Shown: positions 50,825-62,222 of the stretch, in pieces
How the letters are laid out: each line of letters starts with the position of its first letter
How positions within the stretch are numbered: position 1 is the stretch's first letter
Assembly (NCBI RefSeq): GCF_028767125.1
Contig: NZ_JAKCWP010000004.1
Span: 152,001-216,000 of the forward strand
Reading direction: 5' to 3'
Source of the DNA: Chelativorans sp. YIM 93263
GTDB lineage: Bacteria; Pseudomonadota; Alphaproteobacteria; Rhizobiales; Rhizobiaceae
Length of the DNA stretch: 64,000 bases
The notes under the pieces: generated by a model
Seen by the model: the letters and a program-made list of their open reading frames with translations, nothing else
Databases searched by the model: none
What the model was told of the DNA's origin: nothing
Translations under genes and position numbers: made by a program

Positions 50825-51901
50825 ATGCCTGGAAACCACAGAATACGCCGGCGGACATTCCTTGCAGGAACCGCCATGCTGGCCGGAGCCAGTTTGATGC
50901 CGGGACTTCGAGCCGCCAGCGCGGCTGAAACGATCAAGGTCGCCACTTGGGGAGGGTCCTGGCGGGATTCTCTCGACAAGCTGGTCGCCGAAAAGGTCCG
51001 CGAAGCAGGCGGTGCCGTCGACTACGTGCTCGACACACCGCAAGGAAACCTGGCCAAGCTGGTCGCGGCACGCGGCGGCGTGGTTCCTTTCGACAACATG
51101 GAAAGCGGGCTGGAACTGGTTCAATTGATGGCGGCGGATCGGTTCATCGCCGATCTCGACTACAGCAGTATTCCGAATGCCGCTGCACTTCCTGAACTCG
51201 CCCGCGCCAAGAACTACGTGATGACACTGGGCAGCATGGACGGCATTGTCTACAATCATGAGGTTTTTGAGGAACTGGGTATCGCACCACCGCAAAAATA
51301 CTCTGATCTTGCTGATCCAAAGCTTGCAGGTAAGGTGGCGTTCCCAGACATTACACATACCCAGCACTGGAATGCGGTGACAGGTCTCGCCTATGAGGCC
51401 GGAGGATCGGAGGCGGACCTTAAAAAGGCGGTGCCGCTGATCAATGAAATCAACCCCGCTTACTTCTACTCATCATCGACCGATCTCTCCACGAGAATGG
51501 CATCCGGCAACATTGTCGCGGCGCCATGGCATGCGGGCTTCGTTGTCCGCTTGCGGCGTGATGATGTTCCCCTTTCGATTACCTATCCCAAGTTTGGCGA
51601 CAAGCAAGGCGGCCTTTGGCCAGTACTGCATCATATTGTGCGCGGCACTTCGAACGTCGAGATGGCGAGGGCCTTCCTCAACGCCTACCTCGATCCCGAG
51701 GTGCAGCTCGCACATGCCAAGGCGACAGGGGTTTTGCCAATCAATCCCGAGGCGCTGCGCAATCTTGCCTCCGACCCCGAGAACCAGGAAGTGCTGCGGC
51801 TCGATGAAACGACTTTCGAGAACCTGTTCGTGGTAGATTTTTCAAAGGTGGACCTGAGGGAATGGCGAAACGCTTGGATGCGTGACGTCAGTCGAGGATA
51901 G
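50825..51901 (+). CDS. ABC transporter substrate-binding protein (PotD-like, Tat signal)
   Basis: A 358-residue periplasmic binding protein. A twin-arginine signal (RIRRRTFLAGTAMLAGASLM) precedes the mature start TIKVATWGGSWRDSLDKLVA, typical of the spermidine/putrescine-binding family. ATG 50825 follows the Shine-Dalgarno ggagga; ATG 50807 is the frame start. Tat export suggests it folds, possibly with a cofactor or to avoid miscapture, in the cytoplasm. It supplies the PotABC-like genes downstream. Confidence 0.9.
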   Translation: MPGNHRIRRRTFLAGTAMLAGASLMPGLRAASAAETIKVATWGGSWRDSLDKLVAEKVREAGGAVDYVLDTPQGNLAKLVAARGGVVPFDNMESGLELVQLMAADRFIADLDYSSIPNAAALPELARAKNYVMTLGSMDGIVYNHEVFEELGIAPPQKYSDLADPKLAGKVAFPDITHTQHWNAVTGLAYEAGGSEADLKKAVPLINEINPAYFYSSSTDLSTRMASGNIVAAPWHAGFVVRLRRDDVPLSITYPKFGDKQGGLWPVLHHIVRGTSNVEMARAFLNAYLDPEVQLAHAKATGVLPINPEALRNLASDPENQEVLRLDETTFENLFVVDFSKVDLREWRNAWMRDVSRG

Positions 51902-51907
51902 CGCCTC

Positions 51908-52993
51908 GTGTCGAGTGTAACTCTGGAACGACTGGCTAAAAAGTATGGCCAGGTGGAGGTTGTTAAGGGCGTAAGCACCGAAATCGGGGAGGGCGAGCTT
52001 ATCGTCCTCCTTGGTCCGTCGGGATGCGGCAAGACGACGATATTGCGCATGATCGCCGGCTTTATCGAGCCGAGCAGCGGGACTGTCCTGATCGGCGGCA
52101 AGGCCGTCAACAAGGTCCCACCGCGCGCGCGCGACATCGGTATGGTCTTTCAGGATTATGCCTTGTTTCCCAACATGAGCGTCCAGGATAATGTCGCCTT
52201 CGGACTGGTCGAGCGCGGAGTCCCACGCAACGTGGCGCTTGGCCGTACCCAAGAGATGCTTAAACTTATTCAGATGGAGCAGTTTGGTGAACGTTATCCA
52301 ACTGCCTTGTCGGGTGGTCAACAACAGCGCGTCGCGCTGGCTCGGGCTCTCGCCTATGAACCACGCGTCCTCCTCATGGACGAGCCGCTTGGAGCGCTCG
52401 ATCAAAAGCTGCGCGAGGACATGCAACGTGATTTTTCTCTCATCCAGCGCAAGGTTGCGATAACCACGGTGTTCGTCACCCATGACCAGCAAGAGGCAAT
52501 GGCTCTTGCTGACCGGATCATCGTGATGAATGCGGGTCGGATCGAACAGATCGGACGCCCGCAAGAACTGTACGACAGTCCATCTACCCTCTTCATCGCC
52601 GACTTTATTGGACGCTCGAATAAGTTGAAGGGGCATGTGGAGCATATCACCGGCGAAGCTGCGCAGATCCGACTGGAAGGCGGTGAGACGATCGGCGCCA
52701 AGGTCGTCGGTACGGCTCGGGAGGGCCAGAACGTTGTGTGCGTAGTGCGTCCTGAAAGGCTATCCATCGGCGGTGTTCTGGAGGCAAACAAAATATCCGC
52801 CCGCCTGGCGAAGCGCAGCTTTCTCGGCGACGCAGTCGACTACATTTTTGAACGGCAGAGCGGGGAGCAGATCATTCTAAGAAGTTCGCGTTCAGCAATG
52901 CCGGAATCAATAGGGCAGGACACTTTGGAGATAGGCTTCGAGCCACGGGATACCTTGTGTTTTCCTGGATCAGCTTCAACAGTGCAGGGCTAG
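51908..52993 (+). CDS. ABC transporter ATP-binding protein (PotA-like)
   Basis: A 361-residue ATPase starting at GTG 51908. Motifs are LLGPSGCGKTTILRMIAGFI, VFQDYALFPNMSVQ, LSGGQQQRVALARALAYEPR and VLLMDEPLGALDQ, with a C-terminal TOBE domain. It lies 6 bp after the binding-protein gene and 4 bp before the permease gene. It powers the polyamine/opine-type importer. Confidence 0.94.
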   Translation: MSSVTLERLAKKYGQVEVVKGVSTEIGEGELIVLLGPSGCGKTTILRMIAGFIEPSSGTVLIGGKAVNKVPPRARDIGMVFQDYALFPNMSVQDNVAFGLVERGVPRNVALGRTQEMLKLIQMEQFGERYPTALSGGQQQRVALARALAYEPRVLLMDEPLGALDQKLREDMQRDFSLIQRKVAITTVFVTHDQQEAMALADRIIVMNAGRIEQIGRPQELYDSPSTLFIADFIGRSNKLKGHVEHITGEAAQIRLEGGETIGAKVVGTAREGQNVVCVVRPERLSIGGVLEANKISARLAKRSFLGDAVDYIFERQSGEQIILRSSRSAMPESIGQDTLEIGFEPRDTLCFPGSASTVQG

Positions 52994-52997
52994 TAGC

Positions 52998-53861
52998 ATG
53001 TCGGTAAAACGCAACTACGACATCGCTCTGGCTATTGCGCTGGCAATCTCGGTACTGCTGTTTCTGGTCCCCCAGTTCTTCTTTCTCCGGGAGAGTCTGT
53101 TCGAAAGCCTGGGAATGGGAATGAGCGGTGACACGCTCACCCTCGTAAATTATCGGATGATCCTGACTGACACCTACTATCTCGAGGTCTTCTGGCGCAC
53201 CTTCGTCATCTCGGCAGCGGGAGCAGGGGCGGCGCTACTGCTTGGCTATCCGACCGCGTACTGGCTCACCCGAATGCGCTCGCGCTTTGTGTCGATGCTC
53301 ATTATCCTTCTACTGGTTTCCTCGTTCGTCAGCATTGTCGTGAAGGTGCTTGGGCTATCAATGCTATTGAGTTCTCAGGGGCCACTGAGCGCAATTATCA
53401 ATGTTCTTAGTCTGGGTCAGTGGCAGCCTCAGATGCTTCACAACGACTTCGCCGTAGGGGTTGGGCTCGTCCAATACACTCTGCCGCTGGTCGTGATGCT
53501 GTTATTCGGCGTCATTCAGACGATCCCGGAATCCTTCGAAGAGGCCGCTATCGTTCATGGCGCGACCGATTGGCGCCTGTTTCGCAGGGTTATCCTCCCC
53601 CTTTCACTGAACGGCGTACTGACGGCGGGGTTGATCGCCTTCAACATGAATATGGGCGCCTTCACCTCCGCCGTGCTTCTCGGGGGCGGCAATGTGCTGA
53701 CGGTCCCGGTTCTCATTCAACAAACGATTATCCTGGACGTGGATTATCCATTGGCCGCAACCCTTGCGGTGCTGCTCACGAGTGTAGTCCTCTTGATCAA
53801 TTTGGCGCTTGTCTTTCTCCATCGCTTCTCGGCCATACGCCAGCCTAGGAGTGGATCATGA
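52998..53861 (+). CDS. ABC transporter permease (PotB-like)
   Basis: A 287-residue permease with about six helices and the cytoplasmic loop FEEAAIVHGATDWRLFRRVI. The first helix is ALAIALAISVLLFLVPQFFF. It overlaps the next permease gene by 4 bp and forms the importer channel with it. Confidence 0.92.
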   Translation: MSVKRNYDIALAIALAISVLLFLVPQFFFLRESLFESLGMGMSGDTLTLVNYRMILTDTYYLEVFWRTFVISAAGAGAALLLGYPTAYWLTRMRSRFVSMLIILLLVSSFVSIVVKVLGLSMLLSSQGPLSAIINVLSLGQWQPQMLHNDFAVGVGLVQYTLPLVVMLLFGVIQTIPESFEEAAIVHGATDWRLFRRVILPLSLNGVLTAGLIAFNMNMGAFTSAVLLGGGNVLTVPVLIQQTIILDVDYPLAATLAVLLTSVVLLINLALVFLHRFSAIRQPRSGS

Positions 53862-54679
53862 AGAGCACATTCTCTCGCGCACTTCTCCTCATAGCGATGG
53901 TGGTGACTTATCTTTTCCTGCTGGTGCCCCTTATTGTCGTTATCGGTGCATCCTTCGATGGCGCCGCACAAACCTATTTTCGCTTTCCGCCGCAGGAGCT
54001 TTCGCTTCGCTGGTACTATGAACTGCCCGCCCGATATTGGCAGTCTCTCGGCTTCAGCTTCATAATCGCGTTTATTGCGGCCGCAATCTCAACGCTGATC
54101 GGGACGCTCGCGGCGCTTGGTATCGCTCGCGGTTCCCTAGGCGGGTCAGCATCTCTCGAGACCTACTTTCGCTTTCCACTGCAAGTGCCGTTCGTGGTGA
54201 CCGGCGTTGTTTTCCTTCAATTCTATTACCTTCTCTTCGACGTCATCGGCATAAATCTACTGGGAACGATCTGGGGTTTTGTCATCGCCCACGCCTTCTT
54301 TTGTATTCCGTATTCAGTAGGAGCAGTAGGTTCGATGGTGACTCCGAGTCTTGACCAGATAGAGCAGGCCGCCAGGATCGCCGGTGCCACTGAACGCCGC
54401 GTGTTTCAGCGCATCACTCTTCCAGCCCTCATGCCGGGTCTATTTTCCGGTTTCTTCTTCGGCTTTATCGTTTCCTTCGGCGACGTGCCGGTCAGCGTCT
54501 TTTTGTCAGCCGGTGGCGCTGTCCCGCTTCCGGTTGAAATTTTCCAGACTCTTCAGTTCGACTACGACCCGACAACGCTGGCGATTTCCTCGATTGTCGT
54601 TGTGATTTCGTCGATTTTTATCGTGGGTACACAAAGGATCGTCGGGCTGAACATTGTGCTCCCTAGTTCCAAACGTTGA
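53858..54679 (+). CDS. ABC transporter permease (PotC-like)
   Basis: A 273-residue permease with about six helices and the loop IEQAARIAGATERRVFQRIT. The start overlaps the previous stop (ATGA). It ends the operon of FAD oxidase, binding protein, ATPase and two permeases. Confidence 0.92.
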   Translation: MKSTFSRALLLIAMVVTYLFLLVPLIVVIGASFDGAAQTYFRFPPQELSLRWYYELPARYWQSLGFSFIIAFIAAAISTLIGTLAALGIARGSLGGSASLETYFRFPLQVPFVVTGVVFLQFYYLLFDVIGINLLGTIWGFVIAHAFFCIPYSVGAVGSMVTPSLDQIEQAARIAGATERRVFQRITLPALMPGLFSGFFFGFIVSFGDVPVSVFLSAGGAVPLPVEIFQTLQFDYDPTTLAISSIVVVISSIFIVGTQRIVGLNIVLPSSKR

Positions 54680-54847
54680 CTGCGCCGGAGACCGGCCAGA
54701 AATGAGGTGCTCCCCACGCGACCTGCCGCTCCTCCTGCCACGCGAGGATGGTAAATTGGAGGTGAGCCTTCGGTGCCGTCGTCGGAGATGATCATGCAGG
54801 GGTAGCCACGCCGCTCAGGGATGCGGTCGGTTTCGCGGGCGACCCGT

Positions 54848-55210
54848 TCAACGTCTGAGGGCGAGTGCGACAGTCTGCTGCAACTCCGTCATCGAGAAGG
54901 GCTTGCAGAGTACAGGATGGCTGGAGAATTCACGGGGCAAGCCACTCGTGCCATACCCGGTACTAAATACGAGCGGTATCTGGCGCTCGCGGAGGAGTTC
55001 GGCAACTGGAAAGACAGGCTGTCCGTCCAGGTTGACGTCCAACACCGCTAAATCGACCTCGGCGGTAGCTGCAACTTTGAGCGCTTCAGCGAGGCGCGCC
55101 ACCGATGCAACGATCTCACAGCCGAGATCCTGTAACATGTCCTCAATCAGGAGGGCTACGCTGCCCTCGTCCTCTACGACGAGAACGCTGAGACCCTGCA
55201 GTTGGGTCAT
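54848..55210 (-). CDS. stand-alone response regulator receiver protein
   Basis: A 120-residue single receiver domain. The acidic pair is VVEDEG, the phosphoacceptor is Asp58 in AVLDVNLDG, the Thr/Ser position is in VFSTGYG and the Lys in VLCKPFS. There is no output domain. Its start overlaps the stop of the HWE kinase gene (ATGA), so it is that kinase's partner. It probably acts through protein contacts or as a phosphate sink, like other receivers in Hyphomicrobiales. Confidence 0.92.
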   Translation of the reverse strand: MTQLQGLSVLVVEDEGSVALLIEDMLQDLGCEIVASVARLAEALKVAATAEVDLAVLDVNLDGQPVFPVAELLRERQIPLVFSTGYGTSGLPREFSSHPVLCKPFSMTELQQTVALALRR

Positions 55211-57390
55211 CCCTCTTCCGGTCCCACTGGAATTGAGACGCGGCAGGTTACCCCCATGGGATCGAAGACGAGGTCAAAGTCGCCTTGGAGGTCCCGCTCA
55301 ATGCAACGCTCCATCAGCCGGGTACCGAAACCCCGCCGCGTCGGCGGAGTCACCGGTGGTCCTCCGCGCTCCTGCCATTCAAGGATCAGCATCGTTGAAT
55401 GCGATCTATTGTGCAGGCGCCAAGAAACTGAAAGCGTTCCCGTCTCCGACGACAGCGCACCGTATTTAACCGCGTTTGTGACAAGCTCGTTGAGAGCCAT
55501 CGTGAAGCTGAGCGCGCCCCGCGGGTTGAGCTCAACGGGGGGGCCGTCGATCACGATTCTTTCGGCTGCTTCACCAGCAAGAGGTGTCAACACCTCGCGG
55601 GCGAGCGAATCCAGGGGGGCATCTTCCCAGTGACGCTTGGTCAGCAAATCGTGCGCGCGCGATAGAGCGAGTAGTCTCGCCTCGAACCTATGGGAAAAAT
55701 CGTGGAGGTTTTCGGCATGGCGTGCCGTTTGTCCCGCCAGTGATTGTACGGTCGCCAGTGTATTCTTTACCCGGTGGTTGAGTTCGGCAATGAGGATCTT
55801 CTGTCTGTTTTCCGCTTGCTTGCGCTCAGTAATATCAACAAGCATGTTAATGGCACCGACAAGCTTCCCGTCAGCGTCGTGCAGGGGCGTGGGATAGGGA
55901 ATAAGCGGGACGCGCGTGCCGTCGGGTCGTTCCGCTATCGCCTCCACTCCTCGCACCGGGCGATTCTCTTTCAGAGTCAGCGCCATAGGGCATCTGTCGT
56001 GCGGCAGAGGGCTGCCGTCCTGATTGTAGAGACGCCACGTGAGGCACCACAAATCGCCGGCCTGCGGCGTCCGCCCGGACATCTCAATGGCCGCGTTATT
56101 GTAGAACGTGATGCGACCTGACGCGTCGGTCGTATAGATCGCGGCGGGCAGTGCCTCAAGCAGGTTGCGCATGTGCCGCTCGCTCTCGCGGATCTGATCC
56201 TCCATATGCTTCGCTTGAGTCACGTCAAGTATCACGCGAACGCCATAGCGAAAGCCGCCGGATACATCCCGTACCGAAGAGCTATGGATATCAAGGTAAA
56301 CCGTCGTGCCGTCGGGCTTGCGTGCCCGTTTACGCAGCACGTAGTTATCAAGTTCTCCACGGATTTGACGCGCGTAGAGGGCGGCATCTTCTTCACGATC
56401 GTCTTCTTGAGTATAATCGAAGAAGGTCATGGCCAGGAGCTCTTCGCGGGAGCGCCCCAGCATTTTGCAGATGGCGTCGTTCACGCGGAGCATGCGTCCT
56501 TCCGCATCGGTTTCGGCAATCCCGATCGTAGCCGCCTCGTAAGTCGCCGCCAGACGGTCCTCGCTCTCGCGACGTGCGCTCTCGGCTTCGTAGAGGTCGG
56601 TCACATCGGTTGTGAAGCAGCGGGTGTTGATGAATTGCCCGTCTTCAAAGCGACTGTTGGATGTAATCAGCACATACTTGATGGAGCCGTCCTTGGCGCG
56701 AAGGCGTGCGGGATAGCGGTCCAGCTTTTCGCCGCAGGACAGTTTGTTGAGGATGTCACCGATCACAGGCTCATCGGCGTGAAATTCCGCTATGTGCCGG
56801 CCGACATATTCTTCGGCAGTATAGCCGAGGAGAGCGAGCTCGGCCTTGTTCGCACGCTGGATAATTCCCTCGCCACTCACGATGTGGAGGCCAATAGCGC
56901 TGTTCTCGAAAAAATCCTCAAGGTCGGCACTCTTGCGGCGAACCTCCTCTTCCATTGCCTTATGCGCGGAGATGTCCTGGAAACAGTTTATCGCCCCCTG
57001 AATATTGCCGTGCTGGTCTCTCAGCGCACGAATGTTCACGAGGGCGACGAAGCGCGAACCGTCGGGCCTTTCCATGATGACTTCGGTATTTCGCGTCGCC
57101 GTGCCTCGCTCGACAGCCTCCGCCATGGGGCAGTCTTCCTTCTTCAGCAGCGTGCCATCCAGGAGGAAAAGGCGGTGCGAGCCACAGAAGCGCTCGCGCT
57201 TCTGTTCAAGCGAAGGGGACCGTCCCCAAAGTTCGGCCGCTTCCGTGTTGTAACGCACAAGCCAGCCGTCATTGTCACAGAGATAAACGGCACCAGGAAT
57301 GGCGTCGAGCGCGCTGGGTGCCGCTGCCATGAGCGCGGCGTATTCGCTCAATTTGTGAGCGGCAACTGGAAATTCCTCTACATTCGACAT
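55207..57390 (-). CDS. PAS-containing HWE-family histidine kinase
   Basis: A 727-residue soluble sensor kinase with four PAS domains, each opened by a helix such as ARRESEDRLAATYEAATIGI or IRESERHMRNLLEALPAAIY. The HWE kinase core follows. The phosphoacceptor His lies near residue 540 in ELNHRVKNTLATVQSLAGQT, the N-box in FTMALNELVTNAVKYGALS and the G-box in RRGFGTRLMERCIERDLQGD. There are no membrane segments, so it senses a cytoplasmic cue. ATG 57390 is preferred to the TTG at 57396. It is encoded with its own receiver and adjacent to a c-di-GMP enzyme. Confidence 0.92.
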   Translation of the reverse strand: MSNVEEFPVAAHKLSEYAALMAAAPSALDAIPGAVYLCDNDGWLVRYNTEAAELWGRSPSLEQKRERFCGSHRLFLLDGTLLKKEDCPMAEAVERGTATRNTEVIMERPDGSRFVALVNIRALRDQHGNIQGAINCFQDISAHKAMEEEVRRKSADLEDFFENSAIGLHIVSGEGIIQRANKAELALLGYTAEEYVGRHIAEFHADEPVIGDILNKLSCGEKLDRYPARLRAKDGSIKYVLITSNSRFEDGQFINTRCFTTDVTDLYEAESARRESEDRLAATYEAATIGIAETDAEGRMLRVNDAICKMLGRSREELLAMTFFDYTQEDDREEDAALYARQIRGELDNYVLRKRARKPDGTTVYLDIHSSSVRDVSGGFRYGVRVILDVTQAKHMEDQIRESERHMRNLLEALPAAIYTTDASGRITFYNNAAIEMSGRTPQAGDLWCLTWRLYNQDGSPLPHDRCPMALTLKENRPVRGVEAIAERPDGTRVPLIPYPTPLHDADGKLVGAINMLVDITERKQAENRQKILIAELNHRVKNTLATVQSLAGQTARHAENLHDFSHRFEARLLALSRAHDLLTKRHWEDAPLDSLAREVLTPLAGEAAERIVIDGPPVELNPRGALSFTMALNELVTNAVKYGALSSETGTLSVSWRLHNRSHSTMLILEWQERGGPPVTPPTRRGFGTRLMERCIERDLQGDFDLVFDPMGVTCRVSIPVGPEEG

Positions 57391-57798
57391 CGGCAATCCT
57401 GAACTTGCTAACTTGTCGGCGGCACAGTGGCACCGCCGCCTTGAGGCAAATCACCTATGCTGAATGACCCCGGCGCCCCAACAACCAATCGTCACCCGAA
57501 CAAAACGTAACTCCTGGCGCTGCAAGTGGTTCCGCACATATACCGAGAATTTCACCGCGTTCCGCCAAGGCTGAAAATTGTATCATTCGGGCCTGGCACT
57601 ACTTTAGCAGATTACTAGAAGGCTGGAACGCCGTATCAGAGCGCGCCGTGATCATAGGAGATGTGGCCTGGGAACGGCGAAATGCACTCAAGCCGCCACA
57701 AAGCGACGGTATGAAACAGCGGGTTAAGCGAATAACCCGCTGATAATTAACTCGTCTTTCAGCGCGCTTGTCTAAGTTCGCGCTACACCAAGCATCCA
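57391..57798. other. intergenic region with two hairpins before the GGDEF-EAL gene
   Basis: About 400 bp between divergent signalling genes. A perfect 9-bp stem (agcgggtta/taacccgct, 57718-57741, 6-nt loop) and a second stem (agcgcgctt/aagttcgcgct, 57761-57784) lie 57 and 14 bp before the GGDEF-EAL start. They could form a 5'-UTR structure. No known c-di-GMP riboswitch motif was recognised. Confidence 0.45.
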
Positions 57799-59730
57799 AT
57801 GGAAGCTGATCCCACTATGGCGGTTGAGAAAGAGAGCGCACTGGAAGGCAGAATCCTTCAGGATCAGCTTGCTGACCTCAGGGGCGGTCTCTTCGTCTCT
57901 ATGCCGATAAGCACTGCTCTGTCAGTCTTGATTCTTACTGCGCAGGCATTTTCGGGTAGCGGCTTTACCGCCGCGATCTGGTTCGTGGTGGTCAACGCGA
58001 TAAACGGTTTTCGCGTCGCACTTGGCCTTTATCGGCCGGGACCCGATGTGGCAGGGCGCAAGGACAATTTCAAAAGGGTTTCACAGCGGCTCCACCTATA
58101 CAGCGCCCTTGCGCTTCTATCCGGGTTTGCGTGGTCCTTTCTTGCCGTCCTCACGGCTGGATACACGACGCCCCAGGCATCGCTTCATCTGATTGTTCTG
58201 GCGGGAATCTCGGCTGGTGCGGTCACATACGGCAGTTCTTATGCCGCAGCACCGATCAGCTTCATCACACCGCCACTCCTCATCACGGCGGCGTGCTTGG
58301 CGGCGAACGGGGATCTTGAAGACTACCTTTTAGCGTTTGCAGTCCTGCTCTTCTTAGGCGGCTTGTTTCGAAGCTCGTGGATTGGGCAAACGCGCTTCCG
58401 CGAAGCGAGTCGTCTCAGACACGAGGCAGAGCAGACTGCGGCGGAGATGGAGCGGAATTCCAGGGAAGATCCGCTCACCGGCCTTCTCAACAGGCGAGGT
58501 CTGGAACATGCGCTCGAGCAGATAAAGGATGCTGACGGTCCCTTTGTGACGATGCTGATCGATCTGGACGGCTTCAAGTCCGTTAACGACACGTATGGCC
58601 ACAAGATTGGAGATGATCTGCTCGTCAGGTTAGCTCGCCGGATAAAGGAGGAAGGACCAGAAGACGCGATGCTCGCCCGGATTGGTGGCGATGAGTTCGT
58701 ACTGCTTTTTTCCTCACTTGGGGGGGCGCTTTCTCCCACTGACCTCGCGTCCCGTCTCATAGCCAAAATTGCCGCCCCTTTTCATGGGGTGATGTCCGTC
58801 CAAATCGGCGCATCCGTGGGAATCTATCGATCCCAAAGGCCCAATCTGACGGAGATGCTATTGCGAGCGGATATCGCGCTGTACACAGCCAAACGTCGGG
58901 GCAGGAACGAGTTTTGCCTGTTTGATGACGAACTCGCGGGGGAGTTGCAACGTCGCCAGTGTATCGAGCGGGATCTTCGGTTAGCGATAGAGAGGAAACA
59001 GTTGGGCACGTGGTTCCAGCCCATTGTAGGAGTCGATACCGGAGCTGTGCTCTCTTTTGAAGCGTTGCTGAGGTGGACCCATCCCGTTCATGGTGCCATT
59101 TCGCCACCCGAGATCGTGACGGCTGCGCGCGAGACCGGAATGCTTCAGTTGCTCACTGAGACTGTATTCCTCGGCTGTTGCGCCATGATCGAGGACCTCG
59201 CTCAGGCTGACTGCCGTGAAGTTAGGGTCGCGATGAATGTCTCACCGCGCGAATTGGAAGCCGGCAGTATCGACGATTTGATATTGAATGGCCTTGCGGC
59301 GAAGAATCTTCCTACGGCGATGCTGGAAATCGAGATTACCGAAGAGGCTCCGGTAGATCGGGACCGGGTAGACGAGAAACTTGAACGTCTTTCGCAAGCC
59401 GGCATTTCAATCGCGCTCGACGATTTCGGCACCGGCTTCTCCACGTTGGCCTCCCTCAAGGACAGACGGATAGGTAAGGTGAAAATCGACAAGGGCTTCA
59501 TCCGTGGTTTGGCGGAATCCCGGGATGACCAACTGCTTGTTAAAGCCGTTATCGATGTTGGCAGATCGCTCGGAATAGAGGTTATGGCGGAGGGGGTCGA
59601 AACAGAGGCAGATCAACAATTGCTGCGGGCGCTTGGATGCAGAATGGCCCAGGGCTTTCTGTTCTCTAAAGCGCTGCACCCGAGGCAAGCACTTGAACTG
59701 GTATTAAGAGAACACGCGAAGAGTTCATGA
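57799..59730 (+). CDS. membrane GGDEF-EAL protein (c-di-GMP turnover)
   Basis: A 643-residue protein. The N-terminal part (about residues 28-195) has roughly five to six hydrophobic helices resembling a MASE-type sensor. The GGDEF domain (about 220-380) has an intact signature IGGDEF at 295-300 and could make c-di-GMP. The EAL domain (about 385-635) has SFEALLRW (EAL at 421-423) and the conserved LDDFGTGFSTLASLK, so phosphodiesterase activity is also likely. ATG 57799 or 57817 may be the start. It lies next to the HWE kinase locus, and a 5'-UTR with two hairpins precedes it. Confidence 0.92.
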   Translation: MEADPTMAVEKESALEGRILQDQLADLRGGLFVSMPISTALSVLILTAQAFSGSGFTAAIWFVVVNAINGFRVALGLYRPGPDVAGRKDNFKRVSQRLHLYSALALLSGFAWSFLAVLTAGYTTPQASLHLIVLAGISAGAVTYGSSYAAAPISFITPPLLITAACLAANGDLEDYLLAFAVLLFLGGLFRSSWIGQTRFREASRLRHEAEQTAAEMERNSREDPLTGLLNRRGLEHALEQIKDADGPFVTMLIDLDGFKSVNDTYGHKIGDDLLVRLARRIKEEGPEDAMLARIGGDEFVLLFSSLGGALSPTDLASRLIAKIAAPFHGVMSVQIGASVGIYRSQRPNLTEMLLRADIALYTAKRRGRNEFCLFDDELAGELQRRQCIERDLRLAIERKQLGTWFQPIVGVDTGAVLSFEALLRWTHPVHGAISPPEIVTAARETGMLQLLTETVFLGCCAMIEDLAQADCREVRVAMNVSPRELEAGSIDDLILNGLAAKNLPTAMLEIEITEEAPVDRDRVDEKLERLSQAGISIALDDFGTGFSTLASLKDRRIGKVKIDKGFIRGLAESRDDQLLVKAVIDVGRSLGIEVMAEGVETEADQQLLRALGCRMAQGFLFSKALHPRQALELVLREHAKSS

Positions 59731-59848
59731 AGAGCACTCGCGGAACGTTTGGGCGTCGTCATGTGTGGATGGCGTGGAGTGGATCGCCGTCGGCGTTCGG
59801 TGTGGTCCTGCATTGGCGTGCCGATCACGGCAACCAGGCGGGCAAGGG

Positions 59849-59888
59849 GCAGAGAAAAACAAAGCGGGCGCGGATTGCTCCGCGCCCG
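59849..59888 (-). terminator. Rho-independent terminator for katG
   Basis: On the minus strand a perfect 10-bp GC-rich stem (CGGGCGCGGA and complement, 4-nt loop, 59865-59888) is followed by cttt-gtttttct. This is a classical terminator, placed 44 bp after the katG stop. Confidence 0.85.
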
Positions 59889-59931
59889 TCCAGTTGCTTG
59901 GAAGGATCGACCTATCCGTGACCTGCTCAGG

Positions 59932-62124
<2,193 letters not shown>

Positions 62125-62146
62125 TCAGCCGACAGCCGCTCGTTGC

Positions 62147-62159
62147 TAGAATGATTCTA
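62147..62159. promoter_or_regulatory. palindrome in the katG-oxyR promoter region
   Basis: TAGAAT-g-ATTCTA is a perfect inverted repeat in the 110-bp divergent spacer. OxyR sites are loosely conserved (ATAGntnnnanCTAT-like), and this element has the matching TAG/CTA ends. It is a candidate OxyR site controlling katG and oxyR. Confidence 0.45.
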
Positions 62160-62222
62160 AGGTAAAAGAGCCAGCCGATAATTGCCAATTGTGTTTTCTG
62201 TTTTCCTTGATAAGTTTCCCTT

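Noticed and set aside
57391-57798. c-di-GMP riboswitch before the GGDEF-EAL gene
   Set aside because: No GEMM-type conserved core was seen; only simple stems.
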